From positions 25,852,501 to 25,916,500 of the forward strand of contig CM044869.1 of NCBI GenBank assembly GCA_024500155.1: a stretch of DNA of 64,000 bases, in the 5' to 3' direction. This document shows, one piece after another, positions 56,038 through 64,000 of the stretch (positions are counted from its first letter, which is position 1; each line of letters begins with the position of its first letter). Source of the DNA: Chenopodium formosanum (lineage: Eukaryota > Streptophyta > Magnoliopsida > Caryophyllales > Amaranthaceae). The translations under genes and the position numbers were made by a program. The notes under the pieces were generated by a model. It did not search any database. It had not been told where the DNA came from and was given only the letters and a program-made list of their open reading frames with translations.

Positions 56038-58872
56038 GATTCTACAATTGAAAGAATTTGAAATGAAAAACCATTCATAATACTTAAATAAGATTGAAAT
56101 CATACATTTTAATCAAACTTATTTAAACGTCTTATTCACACATTAAAATTGTCCCCATTTGGTGAGAATAAGTCGATTCCAAGATCCAAAGAAACAAAGA
56201 GTAGTTAAGCATGCTTTGGCTTGTCTTAACACTCAATCTCCTAAGGTAAGCGTCGCTTTGCTAATGGCTCCAAGCCACTCTTGGTTGGATAAATCGTCGC
56301 ATCTAATGCTCTCTCAACAACTTATCCACTTTTCCACGACATGTTAGGACTCCATCACTCATATCGTTGAGTATAACCAAAACCAACTTGCATACCCGGT
56401 ATGCCTTACGTATCCTAGGGAATAATAGTGATGCCTCGCTTTGGCGTAGCCTATCACTACTCTCAATAGGTCGATAAGTGTTGTTTTGGAATGGCAATTT
56501 CACTCAATATTTTAGGGACCTAGGGTTTCTATGTTGGTTGATTTAAGTGAACTTAATTTATCATCACAACATTCGAAATCCTAAACATGCATCTAACATA
56601 TAATTCGTATATAAATATTAATAAATAGATATATATCGAAAACATAAATAAAGATGCATTTGGCAACTAGCATGACCCCTTGAGTCTTCAAGACTTCAAG
56701 GGACGGGTTTTGCAACTTCATGGCTTCGTCTTCTAAGAACCTCCGTCTTCAAGACATAGCCATAATTATGCAAATACTAGTATCTATGATTAAGACTAAT
56801 ATAAATATTAAGTTACAAAAATACTCAACGGTTAGCAGCCGTATTTAGATTTACAAAAATACATCACGGATCACAGTCCGTATTTTCTATCCTAATCAGG
56901 CCCCACTAGTTGCCATTTTATAAAACCCGTGAGAGAATACACATTCCATTCATCCATTCACTATTTGTGAATGGCCCATGCATTTTACAATAATAAAACA
57001 AGTAACAATACATAAAACGCGCGTAAACTAGTAACTAATTTAGGTCGTTAATCCAATTAACATGCCTAATTAAAACTAGTCAAAGTCGTTTAATTGATTA
57101 TGTAATTTAGCGCAATTAATAAATGAAGCTCCTACTAAATTTCGCATCCATCTTAATTAATCCAATTAATAAAGTCGGTAAACCCAAATATTTGCCAAAA
57201 TTAAATTTTGCAAATGCCGCTAAAAAACCAAGGCCTAACCTTCAACTTTTATTAAAATAATTAAAATAAAATAAAATTAATAAAATAATTAAAACGGCAA
57301 AATTAACATAGCCTTAAAACGAGGCAGAAGCGTTAAGTAAGGGGTTATGCACACAGCCGTGACTCATGTCAAACGTCACATCCATAGCCTAGAATACCGC
57401 ATACGCGTCGACTCTTCTACGGAGCGTGCTCGCGACACAACCCACGAAGGCCACGCAATCTTGCTACTGTGCGCATCGTGCCACAAGCACGTAGTACACC
57501 CACACACACACACACTCAAGCCGCACCAAGCATCACACAAGCATACCCCAAGCTCAAGCATGCACTGGCCTATGGCTAGCCACGGCCAGCCACAAGGCTG
57601 TATGCATGGTGCGCGCGCACAGCAGCTAGCTGCTGTCGCACCATGCTGCTGCCTTGTCTGCCATGGTTCTAGCAGCGAGCAGCAGCCACGCACAAAGCAC
57701 AGCCGCAGCGCGCTGCTGCCTGGCTGGTGTTGTTGTGTTGCTGCTGCGGCCGGGCGCACTAACCACGCTGCTAGTGTGTGGCGCGCACCAGACATCACCA
57801 ACCTTGGTAGCCACATGCAGGCTGCACAGCAGCCCGGCCAGCCGACGGGGTGTTGCCTTGGTTTGCGTGCCATACTCTCCGTATTTTAAATTCGAGTTTT
57901 TGCGTGACTAAATAATAAATTCTAAATTATTTAGAACTAATTTAATGAGCAAAATAAAAAATTAAACAAGTCCAACTTTAATTAAAAAATTCATTAAGGT
58001 GCACTTAACCAAAATTATTTCCAAGAACCATTCTTTAATAAAATTGGTTTAACTTGGTATAATAATAAAAAAAAAATTAAGGGCAATAAAAATATTAATT
58101 TAATTAATTTAAATTAATCATGAGATTTTGACAAAATAAAAGGGAGTTGGAAATATGAACACAAAGTTCAATTTAAAGATTCCAACTTTAACACTTGTGA
58201 ATCCTTTAAAAATTATATCTTCCAATATGAAGATAAATGAAATTTCTATCACAAGATTCAAATTTATGATTCCAATCAACTTAATACATGATTAAATAAA
58301 AAGTTCAACCAAAAATTCATGGAATTTAGTAACTCAAAGTTTCAATCACTTAAAACAATTAAAGATTGAATCTTTAGTACTTGGAAGCAACAAAGAACAA
58401 ATTTTTCATATTTAATGCAATGAATTTGCAATTATGTGGAAAAGAAAACCAAACTTTCAAGCACCAATTACTACCAAGTAACCATGCTTAAAGAGGTTTA
58501 AAATTGCATAAAAATTAAGGAAAGAACCAAATACATAACCACCTTAAATATGCCATTAAGATTCAAGGTTAGAAAGACTTAAAATTTTTCGTCATAACGA
58601 AAAATCCCTCGAAAAAGGCATTTCTTATAATTTTTTTTGGCTAAAAACACTATTTTGAAAGGGTAAAACCATTTCCAGAATGCCTTTTCCACCCAAAATT
58701 CACTATTTTTAGGCGAAAATCTGGGTTCGGGGCTGAAATCAGCTATAATACGGGTTTAAAAATAATAAAACCGAGCTACTAATCTAATTATCAACTTAAA
58801 ACCATAAAAATTAATCCATAAAAACACCATGAAAAATATGATTATAAAAATAAATGAGCAAGGCTCCAATAC
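56038..58872 (-). other. Copia leader and unresolved 5' region, GC-rich block
   Basis: A long leader with no credible gene. A GC-rich repeat block (57340-57860) holds GCAGCTAGCTGC-type motifs; its two overlapping open frames (about 180 and 165 codons) are low-complexity and probably not real. A sequence near 58863 (GCTCCAATACTG) resembles the complement of a Copia tRNA-Met PBS, with several mismatches. Confidence 0.45.
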
Positions 58873-60395
58873 TGCAGGTAGAAAGTATCTCATAGTGGCA
58901 GTAGACTATATTCACCAAGTGGATTAAAGCTGCGTTGGGTTTCGGTTAGTTCGACCCACCGCGGAAGGAAACCCGAGCCAAGATCACATTCACAATAATT
59001 ATAACCATAAAGCATAATTAACTTAAATGACAAGATTAAGAAAGAGATTAATACCTTTTGTCGCGTGCTTCGCTCACTTAATTAAGCTCTTACTTCGAAA
59101 GCTCTTAGCCTCGCTCACCTAAGGACCTCCAACGAAGTCCACCCGCAACCCGAGCACCGAAAATGGTCTATTGCTTAGGAGTTAGCTAAGCCCGACCTTA
59201 GAACCCGAGTAATAATTGTGTTCAAAGGTTTTCACAATGGTGATACCTTTTTCAACACTTACTCAAGCAATTTTCCCAATACCCCAACTTGGGTATTTAT
59301 AGGGAAATACAAGAGTGAGAAAAGCTCACCCATCAAAGTGGGAGATTTGGTTTTTCCATTTAATTTTAAATTAAAAATAAAATCAATAATCAAGCTACTA
59401 ATAAATCAACTAATGGCATACTCACAAGAGAGGTTAGGTGAGGACCATTTGGAGAAGGGGGGAGCAAACTTGCTCCCCACTACTCTCCCACAGCCGGCCA
59501 ACACAACACCAAGCCCTTCATTTAGCTCGTGCCACATGGCAGCCCCACACTTGGGCACCAAGGCACCTAAGGTGGGCTGCCACGGCTGCTACCCCCTTCG
59601 GCCCAGCAAGCTTATGCGTGCGGGCTGCTGCTAGCAAGCCACGCACCATGTGCAGGCTGCTAGCTGCAGCATGCTAGCACGCCACATAGTAGGTGCGGGT
59701 TGCTAGCAGCAGCTTGCTAGCAAGCCTCGCACATGGTGCGGGCTGCTAGCTTCGACTTGCTGGAATGCCACGCATTAAGTGCGGGCTGCCAGCCTCGGCC
59801 AGTAGCTAGCATGCCTCGCACTAGGTGCGGGCTCCTAGCTGGCCATTCAAGCTAAGGTGCGCTAGCACGCATTTCTAGACACCTGGCTAGGCGATATGCC
59901 CCTAGCACTTGGGCATTCCGATGCTAGGGGTATTTTAGTCATTTTGTTGATTTATTAGTAATTTTCTCGTCTCGTCTTTTTTTATTTTCGACTCAACTTC
60001 CGACGCTCCAAGCTCGAATTTCCGATATTTAAATATTAATTACTCGGTCGACTCATTAATTCCTTCAGAATTAATTCGTCGTTTCGGTTCGATAGTTGCT
60101 TGGGTATGACCCGAAGGGTTCAGTCAAGATTAAGCTGTAATATTAATTATTCATTAATATTACTGATCGGAAGTGGCATCCACCCAGGCATTCCGATCAC
60201 TTGACCTCACTGAATAATTAGCTTTCTAATAATTCTTAACCCTCTATTAGAGTAATACACTTGTTCGAAGGATACCATTCCTTTCAAGTTGAGCCCACCT
60301 AGTACATAAAAGCAGTCCAAATGAGAGCGTTCATGTGGAAGAACATCATAACAAGGTTCGGGGTGCCGCGTGCATAGTCTTTGATCATGGGTGCC
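58873..60395. repeat. Duplicate of the A-integrase/LTR/A-integrase segment
   Basis: Matches 45339-46712: integrase piece to about 58932, an LTR-like unit 58933-60306 (minus, TATA near 59291-59304) and an integrase piece 60307-60395 that is cut by the Athila LTR. The LTR-like unit is longer than the left copy, mainly from extra GCTAGC-type repeats at 59620-59850. Confidence 0.75.
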
Positions 60396-61209
60396 TGATA
60401 TGTCTACTTTATATAGTATTTTACCCCCTTCCCTTTGTCATAATTGGTAGTGTTTTTGGCTCTTTAGAGCCACTTTTATTACTAATTGGTGTTTTCTAGT
60501 GTTTTCGTAGTTTTGGTTGAGTTTTGTAGGGAATTGCACTTTTGAAGCACTTTCTTGGGATTTTATGGAACGACTACGAGCATTGGAGGAGCACGACCAC
60601 TTTTCATAGCCCAGGGCCGGTTAGAGTCATCAAGCCGGTGATAAAGGGCTCGACATCTGAAATACCGAGCATTGGACACCGAGTGATCAAGCCGCAAAGT
60701 GGAAGTTCGGAGTGGGCTAAGAAGTAAAGCCCAATCCAAGTCCAAGCATGGCCGGGCCCGATCGGGAAACCTTTGGCTCAATCGGGCGGCTGCCTAGATT
60801 CAGAAGTCGAAGAAAAAGGCGGGCCCGATCGGATGGCCCTTCGCCCGATCGGGCGCGTGTTTTTGGGGAGATGATTGTAATATGTAGCGAAAGCCCTTTA
60901 TGATCTGATTAATTGATGTATTGTTGATTGATTGTTATGTTTTACCCTGGAATGTTATTTATTGGTGAACCTATACCCTAGGTCCTTTATTCATTAATTT
61001 TCCTTCTACTTTTGTTTCTTCCCACTTTCACTCTGAGTAGTTTAGTTCCCTTTTATAATAACAATTTGGTTACTTGATAATCTAGATTATATTGATTAAT
61101 TAGGAATAAATTGACTTGTTTCCCTGTGGTTCGACCCTTCTTCCCTATTTGCATAGTTAGTGGATTTAGGTATTATTTTTGATTAGGTGATTACGACTTT
61201 AGCCTGTCA
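60396..61209 (+). mobile_element. 5' LTR of Athila element
   Basis: Starts TGATATGTCTAC and ends CCTGTCA, 814 bp. GCCCGATCGGGC-type palindromes occur near 60755-60857. Related to the LTR at 48423-49844. Confidence 0.85.
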
Positions 61210-61214
61210 AAATT

Positions 61215-61232
61215 TGGCGCTGTTGCCGGGGA
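61215..61232 (+). promoter_or_regulatory. Primer binding site of Athila element
   Basis: TGGCGCTGTTGCCGGGGA, one base different from the intact tRNA-Asp-type site. Confidence 0.8.
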
Positions 61233-61347
61233 GACGGTTTTATTTTTATTTCTGATTGTTTTTTTGTAGTCTAGATTATTTCCTCTTGTCTCAGAGAACG
61301 TTAGTTCTTTAAGGCAATTCTCATATTTTTCTTTTAGTTCTCTGTTT

Positions 61348-62762
61348 ATGCCCAGGTGTTCCAGATCAGGTTATATTCCATTCGATCCTGAGATCGAGCG
61401 CTCTTTCCATAGACAAAAGAATCTTTACAGACAAATCCTGGCGGGTTGCGAGGATAACAATAATCACAGAGACCCACAAAATGATTCTAGTGATTCAGAA
61501 GTCCCTTCAGATTCAGAATCAGAGATGACAACACCTAAGAAGCTCAGCAATTATTCGCAGCCGTCCCTGACAGATTTTCCACACCTTACTCCTACTCCGG
61601 CCCTTGATGGAGTGCAATGTGAAATCAAGCCCCAATTTATCACGATTATAGAGAGGAAGCAATTCAGTGGAGCTAAGGGTGAAGATCTAAATCTTCACAT
61701 TGCAGATTTCTGCCAATATTGCAACACCATTAGACAAGCTGGGGTCACGCAAGACCAAATCAGGGAGATTCTTTTTCCCTTTTCTTTATATGGAAAAGCT
61801 AAATTATGGTTTAATGGTTGAATAGAACTGCACTAGGTATTACTGACTGGGAAACTCTTGCCTTGAATTTTTATAATAAATATTACCTTGCAGAGAGAAC
61901 AACTTTACTAAGGAGTGCTATTCAGAACTTTGCCCAAGAGCCAGATGAAACTCTATATGAGGCTTGGGAAAGGTTCAAGGATCTACAAAGAGAATGCCCC
62001 CACCATAATCTGGCACAATGGCAGTTGATCCAAGGCTTTTACAATGGACTTGGAAATTCATCTAGATCAATTCTAGATTCTGCAGCTAGTGGGAGATTCA
62101 TGAATCTTAATGTTGAAAATGCAGGTCAGGTTATTGAAGACATGGCAATTCACAATTCCTAATATGGGAATCCGAGAGGGTTTGCTAACAAGGGAAAACA
62201 TCATGTCGATTATGTATCCTTTTTGCAAGCTCAGTTAACATTTATTTGTCAGAAACTAGATAATCTTGCTGTTGTTCCTTACTCTGTAGCTAATGTTTCT
62301 GCTGTTGCTAACAATGAAGATTTTTGTGAAAATTGTGGAATTGTAGGATATTGGGAGCAAGATTGTAGGAGTTCCATAGAGTAAGTTAATTACTTCCAAA
62401 CCTATAGGCAAAATAACCCATACTCCAACTCTTATAATCTTGGCCTCCGGAACCACCCATATCTTTCCTACCGAAGTACCAATGTGCAAAACCCTCCACC
62501 TCCACAACAAACACAACAGCAACCCCCATCACAGCAAAAATATTACCATCCTAATTCTGGCCAGAAAAACCAGTCACAATCCTCATCTTCTGACCCTACT
62601 ATGTCAGAAATTAGAGCAATGCTCTTAAGCATGCAAAAGCACATGGAGAGTAGGGATGCACAAATTGACTCGATTATAGCTCATAATAAAATCATGGACA
62701 ATCAAATTGCGCAGATTTCATCTACCCTACAAACCCATCAGCAGGGAGCTCTACCATTGTAA
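61348..62762 (+). pseudogene. Athila gag, frameshifted
   Basis: ATG 61348. Athila-type gag with F-S-L-Y-G-K-A-K-L-W near 61790, a frameshift near 61818, then E-A-W-E-R-F-K-D-L near 61960. The zinc knuckle has Tyr where His is expected (C-E-N-C-G-I-V-G-Y-W-E-Q-D-C). The Gln/Pro-rich tail follows. Stops near 62161 and 62381 prevent a full protein. Confidence 0.85.
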
Positions 62763-62831
62763 CCAATCCATCCTACAGATCATGCCAATGCAATCACTCT
62801 AAGGAGTGGTTCACATTATGATGGGCCTCCT

Positions 62832-64000
62832 ATGCCCAAGGATGATGGACCTGTTGCTAATCCTGATTCCCTTGTACCAAATACTAATCTTACTAACCCT
62901 GCAGGGCTACAAAAAGAAACTAACCCTTCTAATGTTCCTTTGGAGGGTAAATCTCAGGACAAGGGTGGAGATGTACAGAGCCTAGTTATCAAACTCCCAT
63001 TCCCTAATAGACATTTGAAGAGTAAGTTTGATAAACAATTTGGTAAGTTTTTGGAGGTTGTGAAAAACTTGCGGGTAACAGTTCCTTTCACTTATTTAAT
63101 CACTCAGGTTCTTGCATATGCTAAATTTATGAAAGATATTTTTACTAGGAAAAGGGCCTTTGATGAGGTAGAAACTGTAGCTTTTACAGAGAAATGTAGT
63201 GCTTTATTGCAAAATAAATCCCCTCCTAAATTAAAGGATCCTGGTAGTTTTTCTATCCCTTGTCATATCGGTATTTGTCTTCATTGATAAAGCATTATGT
63301 GATTTGGGTGCTAGTGTCAGTGTTATGCCATCGTCTGTCTGTGCTAAGCTTAATATGGGTGATTTGTAAGTTACTAACATTACTTTACAGATGGCAGATC
63401 ATTCTGTTAAATACCCTTTAGGTATTTTAGAGGATGTCCCTGTCAGACTTGGTAAATTTTTTATCCCTGTTGATTTTGTTGTATTAGACATGGCTGAGGA
63501 TACACAAATTCCCATTATATTAGGTAGGCCTTTTCTTCATACTGCAGGAGCCATTATTGATGTAAAAAATGGAAAACTACCCTTTCTGTAGGAGACGATA
63601 ATATCCCTTTTAATTTGGGGAAGGTTTTAAAAGGGCCTATGCTAGAAGAAAATTGTTGTTTAATTGATATCATAGATATAATTAATGATATTTGTGAATA
63701 AAGCTTACCACAGGTTCTTGCAAGGGATCCCTTAGAGGAAGTTCTTTGTGGAGATTTATCTGCAGGTGATGCAAGCATTTGGAGCAATGAGGTGGATGCT
63801 ATTGAGAAAGCTCTTTCAGTAGAGGAGCTTAATCCTAAAGAGACCATGAAGGTAGTGAAATTAGTTCAAGAATCAAAACCTACAGAGGTTAAGAAACCTA
63901 AACTAAAACCTCTCCCTTCTCATTTGAAATATGTTTTTCTTGATGAGCCGGAACTATACCCTGTGATCATTAGTACTGCACTTGATGACCCACAAACTTC
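62832..64000 (+). pseudogene. Athila protease and start of pol, runs off the window
   Basis: Open frame 62832-63287, then a frameshift near 63285. The protease has D-L-G-A-S-V-S-V-M-P near 63300 (Athila-type D-L-G instead of D-T/S-G) and L-G-R-P-F-L-H near 63522. A stop near 63589 and another near 63700 break the frame. RT is beyond the window edge. Confidence 0.75.

Noticed and set aside
57347..57889. Open frames of about 180 (+) and 165 (-) codons in the GC-rich block
   Set aside because: Both strands are open because of low-complexity Ala/Cys/His-rich repeats; no domain and no conservation seen.
1..64000. Search for tRNA, rRNA and organellar insertions
   Set aside because: No cloverleaf, rRNA or plastid-like stretch was recognised by eye; a covariance search would be needed.

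Overview
This window is nuclear DNA from a flowering plant, most likely a eudicot. The evidence is one recognisable host gene, an ASYMMETRIC LEAVES1/PHANTASTICA-type MYB gene, sitting in a dense nest of plant transposable elements: Ty3/Gypsy Tat and Athila types, Ty1/Copia, hAT, Helitron and TIR elements. I cannot name the species from sequence alone.

Layout. 1-2114: decayed, intron-containing plant-mobile-domain gene (+). About 2500-13097: Tat-type Gypsy retrotransposon read on the minus strand (5' LTR 11198-13097, gag 8523-9581, pol 4724-8522). A DUF7745-like gene with its own TATA box lies on the opposite strand at 2737-4249. The element sits against a truncated hAT transposase gene (13108-14763) whose outer hAT terminus is near 15604. 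16136-17136: broken gypsy-type transposase (Transposase_28-like) gene (-). About 18850-25559: old minus-strand non-autonomous Athila-like element, broken by a 607-bp insertion and a solo LTR (22843-24691). 25560-27560: GC-island repeat and a possible endogenous pararetrovirus fragment. 28235-30488: AS1 gene. 30885-33430: Helitron with a nested TIR element, then another GC-island repeat.

The right half is nested. Tat-like element A (+, from about 33519) is split by its own relative B (37185-43691, TSD agtat). A's integrase is then split by a minus-strand Copia complex (45389-60306). Inside the Copia integrase lies an almost intact non-autonomous Athila-like element (48423-54343, TSD attca). 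A + strand Athila element starts at 60396 inside the remaining A integrase and runs off the window.

Apart from AS1, almost every long reading frame is transposon-derived and broken by stops or frameshifts. Many stops look like C-to-T changes in CAG, CAA or CGA codons, as expected for methylated, silenced elements. The exceptions are the 217-codon frame of the non-autonomous element (52140-52793) and the hAT transposase exon.

The most notable unexplained signal is a set of 15-bp palindromes (7-bp arms around one base) in evenly spaced arrays just upstream of LTR TATA boxes. The LTR and the antisense gene of the same Tat element carry the array with the same 20-20-19 bp spacing. A second LTR family has different palindromes of the same 7-1-7 geometry.
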